The position numbers and the translations under genes were made by a program. The notes beneath the pieces were generated by a model that made no database searches, was not told the origin of the DNA, and saw only the letters and a program-made list of their open reading frames with translations. From Chlorophyllum brunneum (lineage: Eukaryota; Basidiomycota; Agaricomycetes; Agaricales; Agaricaceae), in the NCBI GenBank assembly GCA_963576785.1, contig OY756141.1, positions 1,550,001 to 1,614,000 of the forward strand: a stretch of DNA of 64,000 nt, written 5' to 3'. Of the stretch, positions 24,158 through 35,000 are shown in pieces (position 1 is the stretch's first letter; the number at the start of each line of letters is the position of its first letter).

Positions 24158-25141
24158 ATGGTCGAACCTGTCCTTGAGCTACGTGGCGTCACCTGTGAAG
24201 TCTCTCCTGGACAGCCCCTTTTCGAAGACATCAGCTTCGTAGTGAACGAGGGTGAGTGCAGGGCGAGAAGAACTCCGCGTCGGAAATAGTTTAAAAGTGC
24301 ATGTTGGGTCACCAGGCGATATCATCGTTCTACAAGGAAAAAGTGGATCTGGGAAAACAACTCTGCTCAAGTGCATTGCTCATCTTGTTCTCCACAAGGG
24401 AAAGATATTGTATCGTGGGAGGTACGAGAGGAGCTGCGGGCTCTCCACTTTCACCGAGAAAAAGAACTCAGCAATGATACTAATGCCGGCTCCAAATTCT
24501 CTTTCTTCTCAAGAACCCCACAGGCACATGGTTTGCAAGAATCAACCCAAGTTCTAGAGGGTGATGATCTCTCACCGTTTCCAACCATAGGCATACCCAC
24601 GTTCCGGACGAGAGTCCTCTATGTCCCACAGCGGCCCTCTCTTCTCCCAGGCAGTCCGAGAGACTTTTTATACTCTGTGTCCGAGTTGAAGTCACATAGG
24701 GCATATAAGAAGAACAAAGGGACACCGCATCAGGTGTTCAAAAGGGCAACGGAGGTAGCAGATCAGTGGGGAATCGAGACGCATCTGTGGAAAAGGGAGT
24801 GGTCGAATTTGAGCGGAGGAGAAGCACAGAGGATAGCGCTTGCTGTTGCGCTTGCATTGGATACAGCGGAAGTTCTGCTTCTGGATGGTGGGTTCTCTAC
24901 TGGATCCCTGCTTTGGCGGGATGGCTGAGGTTTGGTTCTGGAATTAGAGCCCACGTCTGCGTTGGACCCACAATCCTCCACCATGGTTGAGGATTTTCTT
25001 GCCCAGGAAGTCAGGTCGAAAGAACGGGAGCTCAAATCCCTCATATGGATCACACATTCGGATGAACAAGCTAAACGGGTTGGTACTCGTTTCTTGACCT
25101 TTTTGGATGGAGGATGTGAAGAGGAGATGTTGCTGGCTTGA
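24158..25141 (+). CDS. Stand-alone ABC ATPase (single nucleotide-binding domain)
   Basis: One ATP-binding cassette without membrane spans, similar in size and style to the bacterial FetA/YbbL type. The start at 24158 gives MVEPVLELRGVTCEVSPGQP and LFEDISFVVNEG, then an intron. All core motifs are present: Walker A GKSGSGKTTLL, Q-loop region VLYVPQRPSLLPG, signature LSGGEAQR, Walker B and D-loop LLLDEPTSALDP (after removing the intron at about 24887-24948) and the His switch WITHSDEQ. It ends EEEMLLA at 25141. Between YRGR (about 24422) and IPTFRTR (about 24595) the frame shifts. That segment must hold an awkward intron of about 175 bases or an error (see findings). Its membrane partner is not in the window. 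Function in transport is inferred; substrate unknown. Confidence 0.75.
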
Positions 25142-25381
25142 TGTACTAAGTCAATCTTTTGGCCAACAGTATACTCTCCTGGCTGTACAACTGCTGAACT
25201 TTTAGATATATGTTGAACCTCAGTTGAGTCCGTGGTACCTAGACACTGTAATAGTAATCCTTGAGTATCTCAATGGTGGTTTTAGTAGTGTCCGTCAATA
25301 TCATCACTTCAAGAGCATTGCCATGGTAGGTCATGGGCCGCTTGTTGAGGCAATATTTGCACGAGTCCACACAACTAGCAA
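25142..25381. other. Spacer before the tRNA
   Basis: This stretch holds the 3' end of the ABC ATPase transcript and leader DNA of the tRNA. No gene is seen. Confidence 0.35.
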
Positions 25382-25470
25382 GCCCGTATAGCTCAGCCGG
25401 TAGAGCATTGTACTTATGAGGTTACATTATGGCCATGCAAGGGTCTCGAGTTCGAATCTCGATATGGGCA
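25382..25470 (+). tRNA. tRNA with intron, probable anticodon UAU (Ile)
   Basis: A complete cloverleaf can be drawn. The acceptor stem pairs GCCCGTA with TATGGGC (one G-U). The D arm is GCTC-loop-GAGC with the A box. The anticodon stem pairs TTGTA with TGCAA, the variable loop is five bases, and the T arm is TCGAG-TTCGAAT-CTCGA with the B box. The discriminator base is A. The anticodon loop begins CTTATG, giving anticodon TAT at 25415-25417. A 16-base intron (25419-25434) sits one base 3' of the anticodon, the standard position, leaving a 73-base mature body. The overall plan resembles yeast tRNA-Ile(UAU), which is also intron-containing. Base 37 is G instead of the expected A, which is odd for an Ile tRNA. 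A run of T follows at about 25474, consistent with Pol III termination. Confidence 0.8.
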
Positions 25471-25777
25471 ATTTCTTTTAATGACAGCCCAATATTTTGC
25501 TTATATCACTCATGTGCCATATTCAGGGTATTGATCCAACTCAAGGAGTAATTAGAAGGTCTCTGTAGACCGAAGGATGAACAAGGAATACACAAGCAAT
25601 TGAGACATATGAGAGGGTATGTACTGTTCGTGAGGGAAGCGTGAACAACAAATCGATGTAGCAGTGTCAGAATTCAATCTTCCCAGACATTCACCACTTC
25701 GGATTGGTGCGTCATTACAGCAACATCCCTGCGAATGGGATTTACACGAGGATAGACAAACTAGCGACCCCAATTAG
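25471..25777. other. Spacer between tRNA and NUR1-like 3' end
   Basis: About 300 bases. It begins with the T-rich Pol III stop (TTTCTTTTAATG) and ends in the 3' UTR of the minus-strand gene. Nothing else is visible. Confidence 0.35.
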
Positions 25778-27038
25778 TCAAGAGGTAGAGTACGACGGTT
25801 GATAGTGACGCACTCCTTCATTGTATTCAGCCATGACTTCCGCGGAAATGAGATCCTTGTCCCTGAACAAGGTAGTGTAAGAATGAACGAGAATGTTTAG
25901 CTTTCTGTGCGTCAGAATATAAATGTTCGGGAAGGGGTCCAATATCATACCTGCACACCAGTAAGTCCCATGATGAATAGCATAAGGATCCAATTAGAAG
26001 AAGACGTAGGAAACCACAATAAAGCATGTATAGGCGAGTACAGGCTGAACAGCTCGAGCTCGAGGTCGCCAGGGTTCCACACAGATAATTGCTGGACTTG
26101 AGCAGTTTTGGGAGGAAGGGGTTTGTTCATTGAGGGGGGGTTCATACCCAAGAGCCAACGCCATGAATACGAAAAAGCGTACCGTGCCCCTGAACGTAGC
26201 TGGGCCCCTAGTGAAGGTGGTTTGAGGGGCTCAAAGTCGAGTTCGGCAGCAACGGTCCTGGCATTTGGTGAAGAAAGGGGGTCGACGCGTTTATGGAACT
26301 GGTAGATCCTGGTGCGAGAGAAGAGATAAGCTGTATTGAGGACAGAGCCGAAGATGAGGAAAAAAGACATCGGTACAGTCTTTATTGTAAACATGTCAGT
26401 GAAGGGTCTATGTTTCTGATGAGAGAACGAGCGGACCCAATCGAACCACGAAGCTCCTTCGCCCTCGCGGTACATATCCTCCCAGCCGAGGTCTGATTCG
26501 GGAATTTTACGTGTTTGACTTATGCGTGTGCAGAGATGAAGAAAGTGCATTGTACCAGCGAGGATTCTAGCGAAAGTCTTGGGTGATGGAAGGGGGACAT
26601 TGTGGGGGAAGAGCGCGATTTCGAACGCAATAATAGATGGTATAGACGTAATCCTAGAGCAAGGGATAAGATTTCTCGTTTTCTAGGGAGAGCGTCAAAG
26701 TCAGACCTTTCGTACAAAGACTTTTTGCGAATGACTGCTCTTCGTGCAGGTGTTCCGTTGCCATTGGGGGTGCCTATGGGCTTGCGAATTTTGGTTTGCG
26801 GTGTGGCATATGGGGGTGGTCTTCGTGAACGGGCAGCCTCCCAGTCAAAAGGCACGGAGGATGATATAGAGGGAGTTGAAGCGGGGGATCGGTAGACACC
26901 AATTGAAACCCTGTTTCGTGGCGTAGATGGGGGGTTGGCCAGTGGAGATTTTGGAGAGGAAGTAGTGTGCTGAGAAGATGAGCGCGGCGATCCTGTGGCT
27001 CCCGCATGATTTTCCTGGGCAAACCGACGGAGGGACAT
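25778..27038 (-). CDS. Nuclear-rim membrane protein of the NUR1/Mug154 (DUF2418) family
   Basis: The family resides in the inner nuclear envelope and, in yeasts, tethers rDNA or silent chromatin. The start at 27038 gives a disordered Ser/Pro/Arg N-terminus (MSLRRFAQENHAG; TPQTKIRKPIGTPNGNG) ending RRAVIRKKSLYER. An intron (about 26653-26703) leads to a membrane-associated part with PSIIAFEIALFPHNVPLPSP, FARILAGTMHFLHLCTRI, a clear span TVPMSFFLIFGSVLNTAYLF and the family block WNPGDLELELFSLYSPIHAL, then another span SNWILMLFIMGLTGVQ. After a 45-base intron the C-terminus is KLNILVHSYTTLFRDKDLIS through HYQPSYSTS. Length is about 390 residues. It is divergent from the coiled-coil membrane gene at 27346, sharing an E-box-rich promoter. 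The assignment rests on remembered family pattern and is fairly good, not certain. Confidence 0.7.
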
Positions 27039-27345
27039 GGCAAGAACGGCTATGGCGTGGTGTCAGGTCACATATTGTACCCCATGGTCACGAGTGCACG
27101 TGCGCTGCCATTGTCACCCACACGTGGTGAAACACGTGTTGGTTGAACAATGAAACGGGAAATTTTGAAGGCACAAGTGCGCTGCCTTCTTTAAAATCCC
27201 TGTCTTGTGCGCTACCTCCTCCCACCTCACCCGATCTGCGCGTTCCCGCACGCTTGGCTTCCACCACGTCGTCGATCCTTCTACGCCCTCCCCTCACAAC
27301 CACAACATCCTTGTCTGCGCAGAGCGGTGAGACACTTCGCAAACC
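27039..27345. promoter_or_regulatory. Shared promoter with three CACGTG E-boxes
   Basis: A 307-base divergent promoter. Perfect CACGTG palindromes lie at 27097-27102, 27121-27126 and 27133-27138, the last two 12 bases apart. bHLH factors (Cbf1-, Pho4- or SREBP-like) bind this site. The clustering suggests real control of one or both flanking genes. Confidence 0.55.
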
Positions 27346-28731
27346 ATGTCTTCGTATGTAACCTCAATCATGGGCCATAAAGATAGGATGGCTGGTGATC
27401 CTTCCTCCTCTCACCGCGGTGAACACCGCGAACACCGTGACCACCGTCACCGGAGCTCCTCTTCCCACCACCACCACCGCACTATCTCTTCTACCACTCT
27501 ACTTCTCGTCCTCTCTCTTGTCCTTGCAGTCCTAGCAGTTATGCTTTCGCTTCCGTCCAACGCCACGGCCACCGGCGGTACCGAGGGTGGATCCAGTGTC
27601 TTGGGATACTTGACACCCAAGCGTACTCAGGCCCTCATTGCTCGCGAGAGCGCTGTCGCTGTTCGTGAAGCTGAGGTCGCCCGTCGTGAGGCCGAGTTAT
27701 TGGTTGGAGCCCCTGGTGGCGTTATTCCTTCACCTGCTACCTGTGCTCCTTGCACCGCTACAACTACTGTCGAGACCATCACTGCGCCTGCCGCTACCAT
27801 CATTAAGGAGATTGTCAAAGAAGACTCTCTTACCCCCCCTGGCTGGACTGGGGCCCGCGCTGAGGAACTTCTAGAACGCGAGCTTAAGATCGCCGAGCGT
27901 GAAAGGGATATCAGCAAGCGCGAGGAGAATGTTAATCGCCGAGAACACGACGCTGCACGTCGCGAGTCTTGGATTATGGAGCAGCTCATGTAGGTTTTGA
28001 TCTTCACCGAAGTAACAATCTAACCTGCCTGTAGCGCTCTTGGCAATGATAATCCTCAAACGGTCGAGGAGGAATATGTTTACGAGCCTCCTTCTCCCAA
28101 GCGGAAAGCACCAAAGGTATCCACGCCTCCTACCCGTCGATCCGATCTTTAAGGCGATGGGGGAACAAGATGATATTTCCCAGTCCAGTCCGTAGGAATC
28201 CCTCCTTGCCCCCACTATCCGTTATCCCTATGGGCTAGGGGGACTGCGGTATTCCTTCCTTGTCCCCCTCGTCCTTTCGTAGACCGTTGATCATGAAGAT
28301 GGATCACATAACTTTGATCGTATATCTTCCTCGATCTCGTCGCGTTACGCGTCATCCACGTGATGGAACGTTACTCCGTCTTTATTCTTTGGTCACCGGT
28401 CTGCGAACCCCCCCCCCCTTTCCAATTATCTCATATCCTCTGTTTCCGTTCCCAGTGCTGACCTATCTGTTTTTTCCCACAGTATCAGGAGCTTCCACCT
28501 ATTGTTCATGAAACTTTGATCACGACAGAAACTGTTACCATTCCTCCACCCGCGAGCACCCGCCCCGCCGCCAAACCCTCCCCTGTTTCCCAAAGCCAAG
28601 CAAAGACAGACTCTAGTCCTCGTACTACCGAGGTTGAAATCCTCACGGAGTACGAGGAGGCCCCCTCTAAGACTGTAGTACGCCCACGGGCTACACGACC
28701 TCCTGCCCGTTGGTTCGGCGGTGGCTGGTAG
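27346..28731 (+). CDS. Unrecognised single-pass membrane protein with charged coiled coil
   Basis: I do not recognise this protein. Exons 27346-27989, 28035-28116 and 28483-28731 join in frame to about 324 residues. The N-terminus is very His/Arg/Ser-rich (GEHREHRDHRHRSSSSHHHH), followed by one membrane span (STTLLLVLSLVLAVLAVML). After it come two highly charged heptad segments, ALIARESAVAVREAEVARRE and then a longer one rich in Glu-Arg pairs (ELLERELKIAERERDISKRE). A Cys-containing Thr/Ala/Pro linker (SPATCAPCTATTTVET) separates them. The C-terminus is Pro/Thr-rich and ends RPPARWFGGGW. No signal peptide, so type II orientation is likely if the span acts as anchor. The second intron (366 bases) is far longer than others in the window and contains a run of C. 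It shares the E-box promoter with the NUR1-like gene. Function unknown. Confidence 0.75.
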
Positions 28732-29293
28732 AATCACGGGTTTTTTTCTTTTGGCGTGCTTCGTCTTTGCTTGTATCTTGTACCTCTTCACTTCTTTGCT
28801 CCATGGACTGCTTGTTCTCCTTCTACATCCTGCTCTCGACCCTCTTCTCTACTCTTATGTTAGTCACGCCCTTGCACGATTATTTATGGATGTTAGAAGA
28901 ACTATCCTTTTTTTGACAAATTGGTGACGGTCTCGACTTACGATAGTGGTAGATAGTGTAGTCTAGCTTAGTGTCACCGTCAAATATACCATGAATACTT
29001 GGCATACTATGGTATGATGATACATTCGTCTCGGGAGGTGGGTAGAACCCAACTTCTACAGGGCTAGCTTTTCCCGACACTCCACGTGGATGATACGCTA
29101 CAGTTCACGTGTTCGCATGGACTTAATGAAGGAGGGCGTGTCACGTAGCACTCCTCGGTGTGGCCCGAACATTGATCCGGGAGGAATTCATTCTAGTGAC
29201 TCCCGAAGCTAATATAACCAAACAAATACTCTGTATCGCACATTTTCTGTTGTGCGCCGGACGCGTCAGGACGGCCTACAGACATTGCCCAGG
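28732..29293. promoter_or_regulatory. PheRS promoter region with two CACGTG elements
   Basis: A 562-base gap. CACGTG E-boxes are at 29083-29088 and 29106-29111, about 200 bases upstream of the PheRS start. The T-rich first part is the 3' UTR of the preceding gene; a 68-codon hydrophobic frame there (28721-28927) is probably accidental. Confidence 0.45.
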
Positions 29294-30779
29294 ATGCACC
29301 TCGGACCAATAACACGGCATTACGCGCAATGCTACCGCAGACTAGCCTGGAGCCGTGCCATGTCCTCCGCTAGTCCCTCCCCCCTTCCCACAACCGTCGA
29401 AATCATGGGCAAGCACTACCGCACAGACGACATAACCAACATCACACCTAACATCATAGCAAAGGTGCCCCTCCGACTACATACAAAGCCCGATCACCCA
29501 CTAAGCACTCTCCGCGGGCTCATTGAATCGACATACCCCGATTTCGCTCACCTCTCCTCGCTTTCACCTATTGTCACCCCTTTCAAAAACTTTGACGAAC
29601 TCTCCTTTCCGGCTGACCATCCTGGGCGCTCCGTTACGGACAGCTATTATATTAATGAGGATCTGATGCTGCGCACACATACCTCTGCACATGAAGTCGA
29701 GACCTTCAGGAATGGGGAAACGAAATGGCTTCTCACGGCGGACGTGTACCGACGCGATGAGATTGATGGTTCCCATTACCCTGTGTTTCATCAAGTTGAA
29801 GGCGCGAAGATCTTCGATGCGAATATGAGTGGATTGAAAGAGGTGGAAGAGGACAATGCGAGGTTGGAGAGTCTATTGGCCAGGGAGAACATTGTGATCG
29901 AGGACGTCCCGAACGTAACCGAGACGAACCCGGTGCAGGAGGAACACGACCCTGTATTTGCAAAGGCGGTAGCGAAGAATTTGAAGTTGTCGCTGAATAC
30001 CTTGATCCTCAAAATTTTTGGCAAGGCAGCAAGGGGTGTGGGGAAGGAAGAGCCGCTGAGGGTTAGGTGGATCGAAGCTTACTTCCCCTTCACTAGCCCC
30101 AGTTTCGAGGTGGAGGTGTTCCACCAGGGAAAGTGGTTGGAGATTCTTGGATGTGGTGTTGTTAAGCAGGCGACGCTCGACACCGCAGGTGTGTATTCAG
30201 AATGTTGGTCGTGACAGGTCTGATTTTCAGAGCTTAGGTGTGCAAAACAAGATTGGTTGGGCCTTTGGACTGGGGCTGGAGCGGATAGCTATGGTCTTGT
30301 ACTCGATACCCGATATTCGTCTATTCTGGTCGACCGACGAGCGCTTCCTGTCACAATTTGAGCAAGGGAAAATTACTACCTTCAAACCATACTCAAAATA
30401 CCCATCTTGCTTCAAGGACGTTAGCTTTTGGCTCCCGCCGAATATTTCGCTGCATGATAACGACTTCTGCGACGTCGTCCGGGACATTGCTGGTGATCTG
30501 GTGGAGGATGTTAAAAAGGTGGGATTCTGTACAGGTATTCTTGTGTCCCAGATATGCATACACGCTTCTAGATCGACCACTTTGTACACCCAAAGACAAA
30601 TCGAACAAGCAACTGCTTCAGGGTCAACTATAGGTCTATGGATAGGTATGTTGAACTCCTAGCTCATGTAACACGTCTGATCTACTCTACCCAGGTCGTT
30701 ATCGAACGAAGAAGTCAATGACATCCAGGACCTAGTGATATCGCGACTGAAGAAGCAGTTTGAGGTCGAGATTCGGTGA
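29294..30779 (+). CDS. MSF1: Mitochondrial phenylalanyl-tRNA synthetase
   Basis: A monomeric class II synthetase that charges mitochondrial tRNA-Phe. The ATG at 29294 starts a basic, Ser-poor leader ([20 protein letters not shown]) typical of a matrix presequence; an in-frame ATG at 29360 is the alternative. Class II signatures follow: [48 protein letters not shown] (motif 2), [20 protein letters not shown] and [20 protein letters not shown] (motif 3). The C-terminal anticodon-binding fold begins [18 protein letters not shown] and runs through [19 protein letters not shown] to the end, [13 protein letters not shown], stop at 30777-30779. Introns lie near 30190-30237, 30518-30570 and 30649-30693. 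Length about 440 residues fits the family. Faces MGE1 tail to tail with 166 bases between. Confidence 0.92.
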
Positions 30780-30945
30780 CCAGTCGTTGGTGATTAGAGG
30801 TTTGAGTATTGTGTAGAGTTGAGAGTCGTGAATTAGTCGTAGCTATATAATTTTGATAACAGCGGCATGGACTGCAGCAAATCTACTGCGCGCAGTTTGC
30901 CAATAAACAAGATGGGGGAATCGGCTCGCAGAGTCCGTGGATGAA

Positions 30946-31705
30946 TTATGACGTCTCCTGTGCAACACCAACCTGCGCCGCCCGCAGAACCCGATCCTTG
31001 ATTGTGTAACCTATCTTCTGGCAATCTACGACAGTACCAGGCTCTTTGCCAGGTATTGGAGCCTGATACATAGCTTCGTGGAGGTTGGGATCAAACTTTT
31101 CACCAGTAGGGTCGAAAGGTTTTACGTGGTATTTGAAAAGGATTTGGAGGAGAAGGCGATGAGTCATCTCGACACCCGTATGTAGATCCCGGAGATACTC
31201 TCCATGGCTCTTTGGAAGGGGCACTGATGACGCAGACTCGGAAAGGGCTTCCTGGGGTACAGACTTGAGTGCAATAGCGAGAACGTCGACTGTCTCGAGG
31301 AGGTCACCCGCGAACTTGCTAATGGCATAGTCGCGCGTCTGCTCCTTCTCGCGCGCAGAATTTCGCTGTAGGTTGACAAAGTCCGCCTGGAGGTACCGTA
31401 ATCGGCCCTAGAGGTGGATTTGTCAGAAGGGAAGGCGTATGACAGCCGGTAGAACTGACAGTCAGGTCAACAACCTCAGCTTCTTTTGCCTTTAGTTTCT
31501 CGGCCAGTTCTGCAGTTGGCGACTTGTCGTCGACCTTTGCGTCCTCCTTCTGCTCCGAGGCAGCACTGGCTGGTTTGTCCTCCGAGTAATGACGCCTGAA
31601 GACATGAGAGACAACAGGGAGACGACGTGGAACGGCACACGCGAGAGACCGCGACGAGATGGCGGCGGTGGAAGTCTTGAAGGAAGTGAGGAGGGCGGAG
31701 GCCAT
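30946..31705 (-). CDS. MGE1: Mitochondrial GrpE homologue, nucleotide exchange factor of Hsp70
   Basis: Mge1 releases ADP from matrix Hsp70 (Ssc1) and is needed for protein import and Fe-S assembly. The start at 31705 gives an Arg/Ser presequence (MASALLTSFKTSTAAISSRS), then a charged linker and the long GrpE helix (SPTAELAEKLKAKEAEVVDL). One intron (about 31409-31460) joins to GRLRYLQADFVNLQRN, the central GrpE block. The C-terminal beta domain has GVEMTHRLLLQILFKYHVKP and FDPNLHEAMYQAPIP, then GTVVDCQKIGYTIKDRVLRAAQVGV, the diagnostic GrpE signature. It ends AQETS. Length about 236 residues. Divergent from the C1-THF synthase gene with 296 bases between start codons. Secure. Confidence 0.94.
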
Positions 31706-32001
31706 GGTGATGGTGGATGTGCAGCGTAGTGCGGCTTGCTGTCCGCTTACTCCCGCAGAAAATGTAAATTTGACCGAGGGGTGCGTGGGAAGATGGGGTG
31801 CGGAAGGGCGGCCCGGCGGAGAGGCCCACGTCTCGGGACGGAAAACGAACGACGACGGAGGAAGCAGAGCAGAGACGACGACAAGCGGGGGAGATAGCGG
31901 TGTTTGTCTCAATTTGGGTCCTCTCCTTCCTGAGTCCGGCAGCTGAATTGTTCATACCGGGAGAACGGCCTTCCGCTGCCTCATAAGGCCTAATATCCGG
32001 G

Positions 32002-35000
32002 ATGCCCATCCGTGCTGCCTTCAACCGCCTCTTATCTTTCAATCACCACCATACCATGGCTTCTGCGTCTGCAAAAATCATAGACGGCACCGCCCTCGCA
32101 AAGTATGCCCGCCTGCCTCTTCGATGTCCAGTCTCCCACTAACTCTTCCCAAACAGGTCAATCCGTCAGGGTGTCGCCGACAGGATCAAGGCCCTGCAAG
32201 CAAACTATCCGCGCTTCCAACCCCAGCTTGCCGTCGTCCAGGTGGGCGATCGCCAGGACTCTGCCACTTACATCCGTATGAAAGGAAAGGCTTCCGAGGA
32301 AGTCGGTATCGCATTTCAACACATCAAGGTCCCAGCTGCTGCCCAAGTCGACGAAATCATTCGCGTCGTCGAGAGCTTGAACGGCGATGACAAAGTCAGC
32401 GGCATACTCGTACAGCTGCCTCTGGGTGATCATATCAAAGCTGATGGCGAACGACGCGTAACCGAAGCCATCAACCCTCGCAAAGATGTTGACGGGTGCG
32501 TCTTTTTCCGGGCATCCTATTGTACTAGATATTCACGTCATCGCTTTCAGCTTCCATGCATACAACATCGGTCATCTGTCCTCTCGTGCTGCTGATCCTC
32601 TCTTTGCTCCGTGTACTCCTGCTGGTGTCATTCGTCTTTTGGAATCTACTGGTGTTCCCCTCCCTGGTGCCCATGCCGTCATTCTCGGTCGTAGTGATAT
32701 CGTCGGCAGCCCTGTTGCTTCAATGCTCAGAAGTAGAGACACTACAATTACCCAATGCCATAGCAAGACCAAGAACGTCGAAAATATTGTGTGTTCCCCG
32801 TACTTCTCTGGGTCACTGTTTACCAAGATAGTACCAGGTTAAAACCGCCGACGTTGTGATAGCTGCAATCGGTCGACCCGAATTTGTTAAAGGATCTTGG
32901 CTCAAGCCCGGCGCTATTGTCATCGACGTTGGCATCAACTATGTTCCTGGTAAATTACTCTATCTTTCCCACTCTCACTGGTTACCCACTCCCTGAAAAC
33001 CAGATGCTACCAAGAAATCCGGCCAAAGGCTAGTAGGGGATGTTGAATTCGCATCTGCTTCTCAGGCTGCGTCCCATATCACCCCAGTGCCTGGAGGCGT
33101 TGGTCCGATGACTGTTGCCTTGCTCATGGAGAACACCTTGAAATCTGCGACACGTCTTTGGGAAGAAGCCCGCTCCACGAAGATCAAACCTCTTGAGCTC
33201 AATATCCTCCAGAAGGTCCCCTCCGATATCGAGATTTCAATGGCACAGACACCCAAACCCGTCACTCAACTGGCCCAAGAAATCGGTCTCCTCCCCAATG
33301 AACTCGAGAGCTACGGCAAGTTCAAGGCCAAGGTTGATCTCAGCGTCCTTGATCGCCTCGCCCACCGCAAGGATGGGAAGTACATTGTGGTTTCTGGGTA
33401 TGTTACACTCCCGCCCTTCGATCCCCGTACATACTGTAACTCAAGGGCAAAAGTATCACCCCTACTCCTCTTGGTGAGGGTAAATCGACGACCACCATTG
33501 GTCTTGCCCAAGCTCTTGGTGCAGAACTTGGTCGACCAACTTTTGCTTGTATTCGTCAGCCAAGTCAAGGACCTACATTCGGTATAAAGGGTGGTGCCGC
33601 CGGTGGTGGTTACAGCCAGGTCATCCCTATGGACGAGGTAAGCTTCCCATACTATATCTCTTTCTCCACTGACAAATAGATAGTTTAACTTACACTTGAC
33701 TGGTGACATCCACGCCGTGACAGCAGCAAATAACCTTCTCGGTCAGATGCATTACTCGTCCTCCTGAATTGAGACTAATTTTATTTTTAGCTGCCGCGCT
33801 GGATGCCCGTATCTTCCATGAGGCGACCCAAAGCGATAAGGTATGTGACATGTGAAAGGATATCGTCAATGGTGATGTTTAACACTCCCCCGAGGCGTTA
33901 TACAGTCGCCTGGTCCCTACCAAAAAGGGCACACGCGAATTCGCACCCCTCATGCTCAAGCGCCTGAAGAAACTCGGTATTAACAAGACCAACCCCAATG
34001 ACCTGACTCCTGAAGAAATCAACCGCTTCGCCCGTCTTGATGTTGACCTCGGTACTATTACCTGGAACCGTGTTCTTGACACCAACGACCGGTTCTTGCG
34101 CAAGATCACTATCGGTCAGAATTCCACCGAGCAAGGTCATGCTCGTGACACAGGTTTTGATATTGCTGTTGCTAGTGAGGTCATGGCTATTCTGGCGTTG
34201 ACCACTTCGCTCCAGGATATGAAAGAGCGTTTGGGTGCTATGGTCGTCGCCACCAGCAAGCGTGGCGATGCCGTTACTGCGGACGATATCGGTGCCACTG
34301 GCGCTCTTGCGGTTTTGATGAAGGACGCTATTAAGCCGAACCTAATGCAGACTCTCCAGGTATGTTGTCATAGCTGCCGACAGTGAGGTATCCTCTGATA
34401 TTTTTTTTGTAGGGAACACCTGTCTTTGTTCACGCTGGACCCTTCGCCAACATCGCCCACGGCAATTCCTCTATTCTCGCTGATCGTGTTGCTCTCAAAC
34501 TTGCTGGCACAGAACAAGGCGACCCAGCAGACCGCATCGGCTACGTTCTCACTGAAGGTGGTTTCGGCGCTGACATGGGCATGGAGAAATTCTGCAACAT
34601 CAAGTGCCGTGTTAGTGGACTCAAGCCAGATGCCACTGTCATTGTCGCTACTACTCGCGCGCTCAAGATGCACGGCGGTGGACCCGAGGTTACACCCGGC
34701 AAACCTCTCGCGGATACCTATACTCAAGAAGACTTGGTCACTCTGAAGGAAGGTTGCAAGAACTTGGTCAAGCACATCCAAAACTCGAAGAAATTTGGTG
34801 TGAAGGTCATTGTCGCCATAAATCAATTCGCGTAATATTTGGTCTCTTCTTTCAACTTAATGCATGCACTCATCATCTATGGACATAGCTCCGACACCGA
34901 AGCTGAACTTGCGCTCGTCCGCGACGAAGCCCTCTCCGGGGGCGCAGATGGTGCTGTGGTCAGTAACCACTGGGCGCAGGGCGGTGCAGGTGCCCGGGCG

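Noticed and set aside
28721..28927. 68-codon very hydrophobic plus-strand frame
   Set aside because: Overlaps the stop of the preceding gene and lies in a T-rich 3' UTR, which gives Leu/Phe/Val-rich frames by chance.
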